Positions 54,924 to 64,000 of a stretch of DNA of 64,000 nt are shown here, piece after piece. A program made the translations under genes and the position numbers. The notes under the pieces were generated by a model. It saw nothing but the letters and a program-made list of their open reading frames with translations. It made no database searches and had not been told where the DNA came from. Every line of letters starts with the position of its first letter. Within the stretch, counting starts at the first letter, position 1. This DNA is from Oceanispirochaeta sp. M1 (GTDB taxonomy: Bacteria > Spirochaetota > Spirochaetia > DSM-2461), in contig NZ_QQPQ01000010.1 in the NCBI RefSeq assembly GCF_003346715.1, positions 109,904 through 173,903 on the forward strand, given 5' to 3'.

Positions 54924-57900
54924 TTAACTGTTCTCAATAATCACTGATTTTTTCTCTTTTCCATCCATAAGAACCTTTAAAGCCTTATCAAAACGTATAT
55001 GTCTGAAAAAACTTGTCTGATGAATCACCTGTTTCTGATATAGGCTGTCCCAGTTGATAAATTCAGAATTTGACAGATCATTTACCGAAAAATATCCTAT
55101 ATTCATGGAAGTCACATTATGGAAGAAATGAGATCCCAGTGATGAATCAAGGGGAAAGTTCTTCAGACTGATCTCTACAATTATCCGGGCATTTGATATC
55201 TGAGCCCAGTTTACAGGAATACCCAGATACTGGTCACGAGTACCCCATCGTCCCGGTCCGATCAGAATATAATGCCTGTCTTCTCTACTCATGAGATTAT
55301 TAAGATATTCTATCTCTTTAACCATATCCAGTGTCTTCATCTTATCGAACTTTTCCGGATCAATATAGATAACATCATAAAGGTCATCAATCTCTCCATT
55401 ACCTAGACTGGTCTGTGTATACAGCAAGGCCTTTGAACGCATGATCTCATCCAGTTCAAAATGGAAACTGCTCCGGCTCTCAACCATGGGTTTAGTCTGG
55501 AGCAGATAAAATGTAGGAAGCCCGTTTTCAGCCTTACAGAGATCAACGGCAAACTCTATCTCCACAGGGGATCCCAGGGCATCCTTCAGTGTAGCAAGGA
55601 GAAGTTCCAAAGTCTTAGCCAGGGGAATATAATCATATTTTAGAATATTGGCGAAGTTCATGATACGCGGTCCGGCTGCGGAAAGACCGGGTACAATCCT
55701 GTCATTCTGGGAGTCATACACCGAGACACAATGCTTTAGAGCACCATGACTTTCGGCCTCTGAGATATCCAGAAGTGTCATGGAAGCCAATTCACCATCA
55801 ACTGCATAGTCCATATTGATCTTACGGCAGTCAACTGCATAGAATTTCACCTGAGAACTACTGATAATATCCTTCATGGAATACATATTCACCTTGGGAT
55901 ATTTAGGTGAGAAACGGTATGAAGTCATTCCATCCACGACATACGTTCCCAGTCCGAAGGCTGCCATTGCAAAACCCTCTTCAGGTTTCATATGAGCCAC
56001 AGGGTAATAGTTATAAGAACAGGCAGTACCGCTGACATGAGGATAATAGTAATCTCCATAACGCTGCCCCACCAATTCCTGAAGAACAACAGCCATCTTC
56101 TCATCTTCCACCCTGTGATGAATCGCCTTGTAATAGCCTTGTGCTTCATCAGAGAATACAGAAGCAAATACCAATTTAATGGCCTGCTTCAGTTTCTCCA
56201 GAACCATACCCTTCTGTTCTCGGCAGTTGGGTATTATATAGGTATGGAAAACACCCGCAAAGGGCTGTGTAAATGAGTCTTCCGACAGACTGGAAGAACG
56301 GATAGCCAGAGGCTTATGTACCTGTGAAAGAAAATCGGTCAGTTTGTCTTCAAGTGCAGGGGAGAACTCACCCGCCAGAAAATATTGCTTAATCTTGTCA
56401 AAACTCTGATTTCCACCGATTATTTTTTCATATAGCTTATTCATGTGAAGGAAGTTATCAAACTCTTCTGTCCCGATAATTGCGGTTTTAGGTGTCCTGA
56501 TATTTATAGCATCTGTAACAGTTGAGAAGTCCAGATTATTTATAAGAGTACTGATAAAGGCAAGACCTCGTCCCTTCCCTCCCAGGGAACCTTCAGCAAG
56601 TTTTACAATGTTTTTCTCATCTATTGTAGAGACTTCCTCAAAGCGGAAGATACGTCCTTTCTTCTTTTCATCCTGATATTCTTTAATGATTTCCAGAAGG
56701 TTCTTTCGGAAAGATGAAACATCCTCAACAGATTTAATCTTCAGCGGATTGATAGTCTTTGCCAGTTTGATCTCTCCCCTTGCCATCAGCCAGATAGAGA
56801 ACTGGTTCTCAAGAGCATGAAGATAGAATGTCTCATCCGGTACCAGGAGCAGCTGCTCTTCAAATTCCCTGAGAGTTTGTGCAACTGCAATCTGCCGGCC
56901 CCGTCTGTCTCTGAAAATGAAATCACCAAATCCCAGATAGTAATTCAGATATTTCTTCAGATCATTCAGGAGGGTCTCAGAATTTTTATTCATAAAGAAG
57001 ACATCAAGGTCTTCGGCATTCTTCAAATTTTCATCATCAGAGGACTGGAGAATTATGGGAAGCTTCATCATATGAGATTTCACATATTTGATAAATTTTA
57101 TGCCAGCCGTCTTATCCGGTTTTCCACCGTGTTCAAACTCAATATCTGAAATAACACAGAGAAGATAATCCTTGTATTGATTGAAAAGATGCATAGCATC
57201 CTCATAGTTTCTAGCCAGAAGAATCTTAGGACGGGATCGCATCTTACTGATCTTATCCAGTTCGTTCTTCTCGACTTCCGGAAGCAGCTGCTGTACCTGA
57301 CCAAAGACAATGCCATAAAGCATCTGCAAATATTTTGAATAATACAAAGAGGAGTCTTCAACCAGAAGAATCACCCGAACCAGCCCGACCTGTGTATCAT
57401 TGGCGACATTGATTCTATCCTCTATTGATTTAACAATAGAAAAGATAATCTGGGAATCTCCATTCCAGAAAAAAAGGTTATCCAAAGTTTTTGAGGACGC
57501 CACCAGTTCTTCAAAGTGTCTAATTTTACTCTTCTGATTCAAAAGCAGATAAACCGGGAGAGAGGGAACTATATCTTTAATTTTTTCACTCAGAGAAACC
57601 GGAGCATCAAGATCTAAACCTACCATCAGAATAACCAGGTCAAAGGATTTATTCCCAAGCATCTCCAGAGCTTCCTCTGCAGTTGTTACCCCTGTAATAC
57701 GGGGCAGTGAAAAGAGACTGTACTGGTAGATCTCACCCATAAAACGCTCAAAAAAACCGTCTTCTTTTCCAAGAATGAAGGCATCATAGAGAGTTGCGAC
57801 AAAGAGTATCTCCTTCACCTTATACTTCATCATTTCCAGATAGATGTACTTGTCCAGAACCTGCTGATTAAAGAAGAGCTGCAAGGGGCCTTTGTTGGTC

Positions 57901-59504
57901 ACAAGTGATTTCTTATACTCGGTCTGCTTCTCTATTTCATTCTTCTTATGGATATTCTTTCTGTAAATTTCCCTTCCCTTACTGTTGTTCAGATAAGCGC
58001 TGATCAGCTTGGCGATATTGATCAGCAGATCACGCTCCTCTTTCAGGAAAGGGCCCTCATAAGATTCAGGAAATTCCCTGAGATAGACAACCGTGATAAA
58101 ACCCTTTTTATTATCGAATGTCACAAAGTTTTCACTCTGACTCCAGATAGTTTCCTTATATCCCTGTGTCAGATAATCCCTGCCTTCATAGCAGATTTTC
58201 GCTGCAGTACATCGGGGATACTGCCAGGATTGACTCAGTATATGAGCAATTTCAATGAGGGTCTCATCAACAGGTCTATATTCAGAGATAAGACGTGTAG
58301 TTCTATTGATAGCCCCCAGCTCTTTAAGACGTTCATTGTTTTCAGACAGTATTTTTTTCAATACATCAGTACCGGCAATACCGGAAATCATACCGGCTAT
58401 GTTGATAAGAAGATCTCTCTCCTCTTTAAGAAAAGGTCCCTCATCCTCCATAGGAAAATCATCCAGAAGAAAGATCTCAATTGTCCCTTTGATATTTCCG
58501 GGGGTTTCGAAGGTCTGCATCTGAACCCATCCGCTCTCCTCGAAATTACAGCTTACAAATTCTTTTTCTTCATAACGGATTCTGACCACCGTGGACTCTG
58601 GATATTTCCAGGCTTCAGGCAGTATCTGGCAGATATTCTGCAGGGCCACTTCAAAGGAAAGACTTTTCTTGAGAATTTCAGAAGTCTGATTAATACAGCG
58701 CAGCTCCTTCAATCTTTCGGTATTATGGATCAGAAGATCATGAAGAGAACGGTTGGAATAAGTTCCGGAAATAATAGATGCCAGGATATTCAGCAGTGAT
58801 CTCTCTTCCTTAAGAAAAGGCCCCTCATCTTCAGGAGGGAATTCTCTGAGATAGGAAACCTCAATGATTCCTTTCTTCCCGTCAGGGGTTTCAAAAATTT
58901 GTTTAATAGTCCAGGCTGTTTCATGGTAGCCGCTGCTTTCAAACATATTTCCATCAAATATTATCCGTACCACCGTATCCTGTGGATACTGCCAGGCTTC
59001 GGGCAGAAGAGAGCAGATCTCCTGGAGAGATTCGGTAAGAGTCCCGTGCTTCATCAGGATAGAATTGGTCAAATTGATACTTTTCAGCTCTTTGAGGCGC
59101 TCGTTATTGTCATGATGAAGTATCTTAAGCTGATTCTTGGAGATAAAACCAGTCAGTATATTAACGAGGACTTTAAGATACCCGCCTTGAATTGAGTTTA
59201 CCCCGGAATCTTTCATATCAGTAGAATCATGCTTAAAGAAAAACTCCAGAGAGTCATCAATATTCTCAGCAAATTCCATGGGAAACTTTGCACAGTTCTC
59301 AGTTATTTCAAAACCGGAACTGATATATATACTGTGGTCAATTTCAATCCTGATTGAAACACTATAAGGCTGATCAAGAGAGACTGATAAAAGATTTACA
59401 ATCTCATTGAGGATGGAATCGAAGGGTCTGTTCTGAGTAGTCAGTTTTATAATTTCGCTGATCAGTGCCATCTGCTTATTATTTATAGTTTCTTTATTTG
59501 TCAT
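54924..59504 (-). CDS. Giant signalling protein: tandem GAF-like repeats, two receiver-like domains, PPDK N-terminal (ATP-grasp) domain
   Basis: 1526 aa, no signal or membrane helix. Residues 1-132 are a diverged sensor unit. Three tandem repeats of exactly 128 residues start near 133, 261 and 389 (each NNERLKEL ... AWxYPxxT ... EGPFLKEERxLLINIA) and look GAF-like. A first receiver-like domain (~565-700) lacks the acidic residues. A second (~708-856) keeps LLVEDSS, aspartate 787 in CVISDIEF, and a lysine in FFMNKN. From ~960 comes a pyruvate-phosphate-dikinase/PEP-synthase ATP-binding domain (GSLGGKGRGLAF, LAIRSSSLSEDSFTQPFAGVF). The phosphohistidine and PEP/pyruvate domains of PPDK are missing. 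Role unknown; presumably couples ligand or redox sensing to the LuxR partner downstream. Confidence 0.85.
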   Translation of the reverse strand: MTNKETINNKQMALISEIIKLTTQNRPFDSILNEIVNLLSVSLDQPYSVSIRIEIDHSIYISSGFEITENCAKFPMEFAENIDDSLEFFFKHDSTDMKDSGVNSIQGGYLKVLVNILTGFISKNQLKILHHDNNERLKELKSINLTNSILMKHGTLTESLQEICSLLPEAWQYPQDTVVRIIFDGNMFESSGYHETAWTIKQIFETPDGKKGIIEVSYLREFPPEDEGPFLKEERSLLNILASIISGTYSNRSLHDLLIHNTERLKELRCINQTSEILKKSLSFEVALQNICQILPEAWKYPESTVVRIRYEEKEFVSCNFEESGWVQMQTFETPGNIKGTIEIFLLDDFPMEDEGPFLKEERDLLINIAGMISGIAGTDVLKKILSENNERLKELGAINRTTRLISEYRPVDETLIEIAHILSQSWQYPRCTAAKICYEGRDYLTQGYKETIWSQSENFVTFDNKKGFITVVYLREFPESYEGPFLKEERDLLINIAKLISAYLNNSKGREIYRKNIHKKNEIEKQTEYKKSLVTNKGPLQLFFNQQVLDKYIYLEMMKYKVKEILFVATLYDAFILGKEDGFFERFMGEIYQYSLFSLPRITGVTTAEEALEMLGNKSFDLVILMVGLDLDAPVSLSEKIKDIVPSLPVYLLLNQKSKIRHFEELVASSKTLDNLFFWNGDSQIIFSIVKSIEDRINVANDTQVGLVRVILLVEDSSLYYSKYLQMLYGIVFGQVQQLLPEVEKNELDKISKMRSRPKILLARNYEDAMHLFNQYKDYLLCVISDIEFEHGGKPDKTAGIKFIKYVKSHMMKLPIILQSSDDENLKNAEDLDVFFMNKNSETLLNDLKKYLNYYLGFGDFIFRDRRGRQIAVAQTLREFEEQLLLVPDETFYLHALENQFSIWLMARGEIKLAKTINPLKIKSVEDVSSFRKNLLEIIKEYQDEKKKGRIFRFEEVSTIDEKNIVKLAEGSLGGKGRGLAFISTLINNLDFSTVTDAINIRTPKTAIIGTEEFDNFLHMNKLYEKIIGGNQSFDKIKQYFLAGEFSPALEDKLTDFLSQVHKPLAIRSSSLSEDSFTQPFAGVFHTYIIPNCREQKGMVLEKLKQAIKLVFASVFSDEAQGYYKAIHHRVEDEKMAVVLQELVGQRYGDYYYPHVSGTACSYNYYPVAHMKPEEGFAMAAFGLGTYVVDGMTSYRFSPKYPKVNMYSMKDIISSSQVKFYAVDCRKINMDYAVDGELASMTLLDISEAESHGALKHCVSVYDSQNDRIVPGLSAAGPRIMNFANILKYDYIPLAKTLELLLATLKDALGSPVEIEFAVDLCKAENGLPTFYLLQTKPMVESRSSFHFELDEIMRSKALLYTQTSLGNGEIDDLYDVIYIDPEKFDKMKTLDMVKEIEYLNNLMSREDRHYILIGPGRWGTRDQYLGIPVNWAQISNARIIVEISLKNFPLDSSLGSHFFHNVTSMNIGYFSVNDLSNSEFINWDSLYQKQVIHQTSFFRHIRFDKALKVLMDGKEKKSVIIENS

Positions 59505-59570
59505 TATCAGTGCCTCAGCTAAGATGAAATTAACCGGAACGGTCTAATAGGCCGCCCCGGGTATAAAGAT

Positions 59571-60608
59571 CTACATCAGAACAATTCTGTTCTTCTCACA
59601 GTCCTTTCTCATCTCTTCTGGCCAGAGACTGGCCTGTACTTCTCCCACATGAGCCTTTCTTAAGAGGAACATACAGAGCCTGGACTGACCGATACCGCCT
59701 CCGATTGACTCGGGAAAGTCTCCGGCCAGCAGTCTTTTATGAAAGAACAGTTCTTTGCGATCCTCGGCGTCCCTGATTTTCAGCTGTCTCTCAAGAGCCT
59801 CACGGTTTACACGAACTCCCATGGAGGAGATTTCAAAGGTTCTGCCCAGCACAGGATTCCAGAGAATAATATCTCCGTTGAGTCCCTTGGAGCCGGCACC
59901 GTTATCACTGCTCCAGTCATCATAGTCCGGCGCACGGCCGTCATGTTCCTGACCATCCGAGAGAACGGCACCTATTCCGATAATGAAAACAGCGCCAAAC
60001 TCTTGTGCCACCTTTGATTCACGCTCAACAGGGCTGAGATCAGGGTATTTTTTACAAAGTTCTTCCGCCTGTATAAAGGTGATGTCCTCAGGAAGGATTG
60101 GAGTAATCTCAGGATAGCTTTCAAAAACCATAAATTCCGTTGCCTTGAGGGTGGCATAGATTTTAGTAACTACAGACTTAAGATAATCGAGATTCCGGTC
60201 TGTAGAATTAATGGCCTTTTCCCAGTCCCACTGATCCACATAATAGGAGTGAAGGTTATCGGGATCTTCATCGGGGCGGACGGCATTCATATCTGTATAC
60301 AGTCCGTAACCCTCGGGGATTTTATAATCTCCCAGCATCATCCTTTTCCATTTGGCCAGAGACTGTGGAATCTCAGCAGTACAGTTCATACCCTTGGGTT
60401 TAAAAGATACGGGTTTCTCAATGCCGTTCAGATCATCATTGATACCTGTCCCTGCCTCAATGAAAAGAGGTGCCGTGACACGTCTCAATCTCAGCTGGGC
60501 AGAAAAATAGGTCTGAAAGAATGCCTTGATATCGGCAATAGCCTTTTCTGTCTCTTCCAGGGATAACAAGGGTTTATATCCCTTGGGATAGTAATATTCA
60601 GCACTCAT
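59571..60608 (-). CDS. asnA: Aspartate-ammonia ligase (asparagine synthetase A)
   Basis: 345 aa, slightly longer than the 330-aa E. coli enzyme. Forms asparagine from aspartate, ammonia and ATP through an aspartyl-adenylate; the fold is a class II aminoacyl-tRNA-synthetase type. FIEAGTGINDDLNGIEKPVSF, LHSYYVDQWDWEKAI, VFIIGIGAVLSDGQEHDGRAPDYDDW and the C-terminal motif 3 GGIGQSRLCMFLLRKAHVGEVQASLWP are complete. Uses free ammonia, which amino-acid fermentation would supply. AGAAGGA precedes the ATG. Single gene, divergent from the aroE-like gene. Confidence 0.96.
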   Translation of the reverse strand: MSAEYYYPKGYKPLLSLEETEKAIADIKAFFQTYFSAQLRLRRVTAPLFIEAGTGINDDLNGIEKPVSFKPKGMNCTAEIPQSLAKWKRMMLGDYKIPEGYGLYTDMNAVRPDEDPDNLHSYYVDQWDWEKAINSTDRNLDYLKSVVTKIYATLKATEFMVFESYPEITPILPEDITFIQAEELCKKYPDLSPVERESKVAQEFGAVFIIGIGAVLSDGQEHDGRAPDYDDWSSDNGAGSKGLNGDIILWNPVLGRTFEISSMGVRVNREALERQLKIRDAEDRKELFFHKRLLAGDFPESIGGGIGQSRLCMFLLRKAHVGEVQASLWPEEMRKDCEKNRIVLM

Positions 60609-60774
60609 AAAATTGTCCTTCTAAATTTAACTTTATTTCAGTATAGATCAGTTCTTCCGCTTTGGCTTCTATTAATATCATCTGCCGATTATTTTAAGAT
60701 CTGTCTATTTTTATATGATAATATAACGATTACCATATCTATCAAAAATAGTTTCGAGAAGGATGGCGTTATTA

Positions 60775-61632
60775 ATGGGCCGCAGTTATAAATCAGAATT
60801 AGTGGGCGTTTTCGGACATCCCGTAGCAGAAAACCCAACGATTGTAATGCTGGAAGCAGCATTTAAAGAATTAAATATGGATTGGAGATATCTGACCATT
60901 GAAGTACTGCCGGATGATCTGAAAGAGGCTGTTGCAGGCATGAGAGCCATGCAGATGAAGGGAATCAATCTGACGATTCCCCATAAAATTGAGGTTATGA
61001 AATACCTTGATAATATTGCACCCGATGCCGCTCTGATCGGGGCAGTGAATACAGTTCGAAAAGAGAACGGAAAGCTGATAGGTGAGAATACAGACGGAAA
61101 AGGGTTTCTGGAATCCCTCAGAAAAGATGCCGAACTGGACCCTGCGGGGAAGAATTACCTGATAATCGGAGCCGGCGGTGCTGCCCGCGCCATTACAGTT
61201 GAACTTGCTCTGGCAGGGGCAAAAACAATTACTGTCACAAACCGGACAGCTTCAAAAGGTGAAGAGCTGGTAAATCATCTTAATACCAATACTGAGGTTC
61301 ATGCTGAGTTTCTCCCCTGGGAGGGTTCCCTGGCAGTTCCAGTGTCTACGGATGTTCTTGTAAATGCCACTTCCATGGGCTTATACCCGGCAGTAGATGA
61401 CAAACCTGAGCTGGACTACAGCAGTATAAATAAAAATATGGTTGTCTGCGACGTAATTCCGAATCCTCCATCTACAGCATTTCTCAAAGAAGCAGCCGAG
61501 CAGGGTGCTGAAACCCTCGATGGACTGGGGATGCTGGCCTATCAGGGAGCACTGGGATTTAAGATGTGGACGGGATTTAATGCTCCGGTTGCTATTATGA
61601 AAGATGTATTATCCAGAGAATTCATGGAGTGA
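60775..61632 (+). CDS. aroE: Shikimate dehydrogenase family protein with variant substrate motif
   Basis: 285 aa from the chosen ATG at 60775; the ATG at 60763 touches AGAAGG and is too close to it. Catalytic lysine and aspartate are present in NLTIPHK and GENTDGKGF, and the NADP Rossmann loop is IIGAGGAARAITVELALAGA with NRT following. In AroE the N-terminal shikimate-binding motif is HSxSP; here the aligned stretch reads HPVAENPT, without the paired serines. This variant is, as I recall, a recurring AroE-like subfamily, and its exact substrate (shikimate, quinate or another) is open. The last codons form the left arm of its own terminator. Confidence 0.85.
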   Translation: MGRSYKSELVGVFGHPVAENPTIVMLEAAFKELNMDWRYLTIEVLPDDLKEAVAGMRAMQMKGINLTIPHKIEVMKYLDNIAPDAALIGAVNTVRKENGKLIGENTDGKGFLESLRKDAELDPAGKNYLIIGAGGAARAITVELALAGAKTITVTNRTASKGEELVNHLNTNTEVHAEFLPWEGSLAVPVSTDVLVNATSMGLYPAVDDKPELDYSSINKNMVVCDVIPNPPSTAFLKEAAEQGAETLDGLGMLAYQGALGFKMWTGFNAPVAIMKDVLSREFME

Positions 61633-61658
61633 TCGATTCCCATGAATTCTCTGGTTTT
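61613..61658 (+). terminator. Intrinsic terminator overlapping the end of aroE
   Basis: Perfect 15-bp arms CCAGAGAATTCATGG (61613-61627, coding) and CCATGAATTCTCTGG (61640-61654), then TTTT. The stop codon lies in the loop, so a ribosome finishing translation would mask the left arm. Confidence 0.88.
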
Positions 61659-61666
61659 ATATTATT

Positions 61667-63532
61667 TTACTCAGGGCGGTCAGGGGCAGATAGAGATAGC
61701 TTCGCGTTATCTGAACTATGAGTTCCGGATTCATCACTTATTTTGAAGAAAGCAATTGAATCCTGCATAACTCTGGACTGGCTCGTCAGCTCTTCTGAAG
61801 TGGCTGCCATCTCTTCAGAAGCAGAAGCATTCTGCTGAATGACCATATCCAGCTGCTGAATAGCTGTATTGATCTGTTCAGCTCCCATACTCTGCTCTTT
61901 GCTTGCGCTGCTGATCTCCTGTATAAGTGATGCGGTCTTCTGAATATCGGGAACGAGTTTATCAAGCATTTCACCTGCTTTTTCAGCAATTTTAACACTT
62001 GAATATGATAGCTCACCAATTTCTGTAGCAGCAGTGCCGCTATGTTCTGCAAGTTTCCTAACTTCTGAAGCAACAACTGCAAATCCCTTCCCATGCTCAC
62101 CGGCTCTAGCCGCTTCGATGGCAGCATTAAGAGCAAGCAGATTAGTCTGACGGGCAATTTCCTCAATAACTGAAATCTTCTCAGCAATGGATTTCATTGC
62201 CTCAACAGACTGCTGGACAGAACGCCCCCCCTCTTCTGCATCAACCGCAGATTGAGTAGCAATCCGGTCTGTTTCAATAGCATTCTCAGCATTTTGATCA
62301 ATATTTGCGGCCATCTGTTCCATGGACGATGAGACTTCCTCTATTGAAGAGGCTTGCTGGGAAGCACCTTCCGATAAAATGACAGAACTGGAACTCAGTT
62401 CATTACTCCCGGTAGCAACATTATAGGCACTGGACTGGACATCGGAGATGACGTTTCGCAGGCGGGGTACCATATCATTAATCGACCTTGCCATATCTCC
62501 AAGTTCATCTGTTCTCAATGCCTCTTTTGTACTTAGTGAGATCTGAAGATCACCCTCGGCTATTTTTTTGAATATGCTGACAAATGAAACTATTGATTTT
62601 GTAATCTGTCCCACAATCAATAAGATAATAAGCCCGGATGCAATAATCGTAATGAGACCCCCGATAAATGTGGTATTCCTCACGATTACCATGGGTTGCA
62701 TCAGTTCACCAAGAGGTGCGGTGACTGCGATGATCCAGTCAGCACCCTTAACTTCAGAAAACGCCATCAGTTTCCATTGTTTCTGTTCCTCAAAATAGTA
62801 CTTGAAAATCCCAGTTTTATTCCGAACCATGTACTGCCCGTAGTTTGTATTACTGATATCCAGGCTCAATATGTAATCCTTATTTGGATGACCGATAATC
62901 ATTCCATAAGGATCGGTCATAAAAGCATAACCGCTATCTCCGATCTTAATTGTAGATAGAACCATATCGTATAGATCAGAAATACTGATTACTGCAAATA
63001 TAACACCTTTGATGGAATTGTTATTATCAGTGATAGGATTGGAAATTACAAAAATAGGATGTCCTGTAGCCTTGCTGACAAGAGGCTCAGACTTACCCTG
63101 TCCACCCTTTAAAGCATCTTTGAAATAATCCCGGTCAGAAACATCAAGATCAGCATAACTGTCTGGGCTTGCCGCAATTACCTTTCCATCAAGTCCTACA
63201 AGGGCCAGCCCCTCGTACCATGGAAAATCTATCAGGCCGTTACCGGTAAAAGTAAATACATCCATTATTGCCTGTTCATCACCCTCAAGAGCCTCTTGAA
63301 AGAGGTCTTCACGGCTCCAGTTGATAAGATTGGCCGACATATTATCAACCCATTGATCTAAAAACCTGGTTGATGAAGCGGCTTCTCTAATGATTCCATC
63401 TTCTATCTGTGCTTCAAGAATGCCTACAGTTTTATAATAGCTGAATCCCTGAACCAATATAACACCAAGGATAAAGATTCCCAGAATTGGAATTAAGAGT
63501 TTCCCTTTTAATTTTAGTTTTAATTTAAACAT
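61667..63532 (-). CDS. Methyl-accepting chemotaxis protein with periplasmic Cache domain
   Basis: 621 aa. Membrane helix near residue 12-30, periplasmic dCache-type sensor to ~285 ([55 protein letters not shown]), second helix [24 protein letters not shown], then the signalling domain. Its hairpin tip is [37 protein letters not shown]. The Cache type often binds amino acids or small carboxylates, fitting an amino-acid fermenter. No C-terminal CheR pentapeptide is seen. AAGGAG precedes the ATG. Its stop lies 9 bases beyond the aroE terminator. Confidence 0.94.
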   Translation of the reverse strand: MFKLKLKLKGKLLIPILGIFILGVILVQGFSYYKTVGILEAQIEDGIIREAASSTRFLDQWVDNMSANLINWSREDLFQEALEGDEQAIMDVFTFTGNGLIDFPWYEGLALVGLDGKVIAASPDSYADLDVSDRDYFKDALKGGQGKSEPLVSKATGHPIFVISNPITDNNNSIKGVIFAVISISDLYDMVLSTIKIGDSGYAFMTDPYGMIIGHPNKDYILSLDISNTNYGQYMVRNKTGIFKYYFEEQKQWKLMAFSEVKGADWIIAVTAPLGELMQPMVIVRNTTFIGGLITIIASGLIILLIVGQITKSIVSFVSIFKKIAEGDLQISLSTKEALRTDELGDMARSINDMVPRLRNVISDVQSSAYNVATGSNELSSSSVILSEGASQQASSIEEVSSSMEQMAANIDQNAENAIETDRIATQSAVDAEEGGRSVQQSVEAMKSIAEKISVIEEIARQTNLLALNAAIEAARAGEHGKGFAVVASEVRKLAEHSGTAATEIGELSYSSVKIAEKAGEMLDKLVPDIQKTASLIQEISSASKEQSMGAEQINTAIQQLDMVIQQNASASEEMAATSEELTSQSRVMQDSIAFFKISDESGTHSSDNAKLSLSAPDRPE

Positions 63533-63663
63533 ACATGAACTCCTTAAAGATAAGATCTTTAGACACTGATCCCTTTATCAAAACAATTTCAAACAAATAA
63601 ACTATCGGAACTGAGTTAAAACAGAAATTCCCATAGAAATGCAATTTATTAACTAGCATTAAC

Positions 63664-63704
63664 TTCCTTTTATCCGAAAAAATATTTTCCTCGGATAAAA
63701 GGAA
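63664..63704. repeat. Long perfect inverted repeat between the chemoreceptor and the partial gene
   Basis: Arms TTCCTTTTATCCGA (63664-63677) and TCGGATAAAAGGAA (63691-63704), perfect 14 bp with a 13-nt loop. No T-run follows on either strand. It may terminate the partial minus-strand gene ending at 63793 or be a repeat element. The rest of 63533-63792 shows no gene. Confidence 0.6.
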
Positions 63705-63792
63705 AACATCCGGACTGTCTGGTTCTAAAATTTAAATAAGTCTCTTTAAATAATTATGATATTGGATCACAGCTGTCCAAGATAAAATTGCT

Positions 63793-64000
63793 TCATAAAA
63801 ACAGCCCCATTTGACCATCTGAAAAAAACATTGATTCTGCCATTGGTTTTGGCTTATTCAACCATAGCCAGAGATCTTTTTTCATGAACAATAGAATTGG
63901 AATCACAGCCATCAATGAGCCTACAGTCCATACCGAAGACGATGAATCTGAAAGATATTTTAGAAGTAAAAATGAAATCATGGCTATCCATATTTGCATT
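63793..64000 (-). CDS. Hypothetical membrane protein, C-terminal fragment (cut by window edge)
   Basis: At least 68 codons are open up to the window end; the methionine at 63999 need not be the start. Two hydrophobic stretches (IWIAMISFLLLKYL and VWTVGSLMAVIPILLFM) are followed by a short polar tail. I do not recognise the family. Being truncated, it cannot be classified further; the position before a strong inverted repeat suggests it is the last gene of its transcript. Confidence 0.45.
   Translation of the reverse strand, partial: MQIWIAMISFLLLKYLSDSSSSVWTVGSLMAVIPILLFMKKDLWLWLNKPKPMAESMFFSDGQMGLFL

Noticed and set aside
57948..58799. 283-codon plus-strand open frame opposite the giant signalling gene
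   Set aside because: It is a shadow of the three-repeat region on the other strand; its length follows from codon bias there, and no start signal is present.
63580..63640. Possible sigma-28 (flagellar) promoter for the chemoreceptor: TTCCGATAG on the minus strand
   Set aside because: No TAAA box occurs at the required ~15-bp spacing, so the match is only to the -10 part.

Overview
The window looks like a chromosomal segment of a free-living, probably anaerobic or facultative, spirochaete or close relative. This is inferred from gene content (many lipoproteins, AglEFG-like alpha-glucoside uptake, ATP-dependent DhaKL, amino-acid fermentation genes, mid-40s GC estimated by eye), not from a marker gene. 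It is densely coded on both strands. I saw no tRNA, rRNA, CRISPR array or insertion sequence.

Layout. 1-3.3 kb (minus): sulfate activation (cysD, a cysN with a degenerate APS-kinase tail) running into a cysteate-synthase-like gene cut by the window edge. 3.4-10.6 kb: a lipoprotein, leucine synthesis (leuA, leuB), an auxin-efflux-type permease with a PatB/MalY-type C-S lyase, and rlmB. 10.7-18.1 kb (minus): a hybrid sensor kinase, an acyl-CoA-ligase/acyltransferase-like pair, a possible 58-aa membrane peptide and an MFS transporter. 18.2-25.5 kb (plus): LacI regulator, AglEFG-like transporter and a GH65 disaccharide phosphorylase. 25.5-30 kb (minus): a three-gene envelope operon (lipoprotein with predicted beta-strands, membrane coiled coil with degenerate HD-GYP, choice-of-anchor/LamG lipoprotein). 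30.7-40.3 kb: a TrmB-type regulator and the complete anaerobic oxidative ornithine pathway (ord-ortA-ortB-oraS-oraE-mutL-like-orr), followed by a GH2 gene bracketed by 80-bp repeats. 42.3-50.1 kb: an RbsABC-type transporter with dhaK, dhaL and a cupin-like gene, plus a divergent LacI. 50.2-54.1 kb (minus): arcA, argF (catabolic arcB type) and gdhA. 54.2-59.5 kb (minus): a 1526-aa GAF-like/receiver/PPDK-N signalling protein and an atypical LuxR regulator. 59.5-64 kb: asnA, aroE-like, a chemoreceptor and a partial membrane protein.

How it fits together. Arginine deiminase and ornithine carbamoyltransferase would supply ornithine, carbamoyl phosphate and hence ATP. The Ord/Ort/Ora set would turn ornithine into acetyl-CoA, D-alanine, ammonia and reducing power. 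An identical operator-like motif, TTACTA-N6-TAGTAA, lies just after the -10 boxes of both the ord operon and arcA, 20 kb apart. The two halves are therefore probably one regulon, and the TrmB-type gene beside ord is the obvious candidate regulator.

Most unusual points: (i) the ornithine racemase carries a C-terminal arginase-like domain that has lost its metal-binding motifs; (ii) the end of that gene is 92% identical over 80 bp to the terminator of the facing dha operon, with the GH2 gene between the two copies; (iii) the giant GAF-like x3/receiver/PPDK-N protein is paired with a receiver lacking its phospho-acceptor aspartate; (iv) three unlinked genes share a two-hairpin leader; (v) one intrinsic terminator sits inside the coding sequence of the facing gene.
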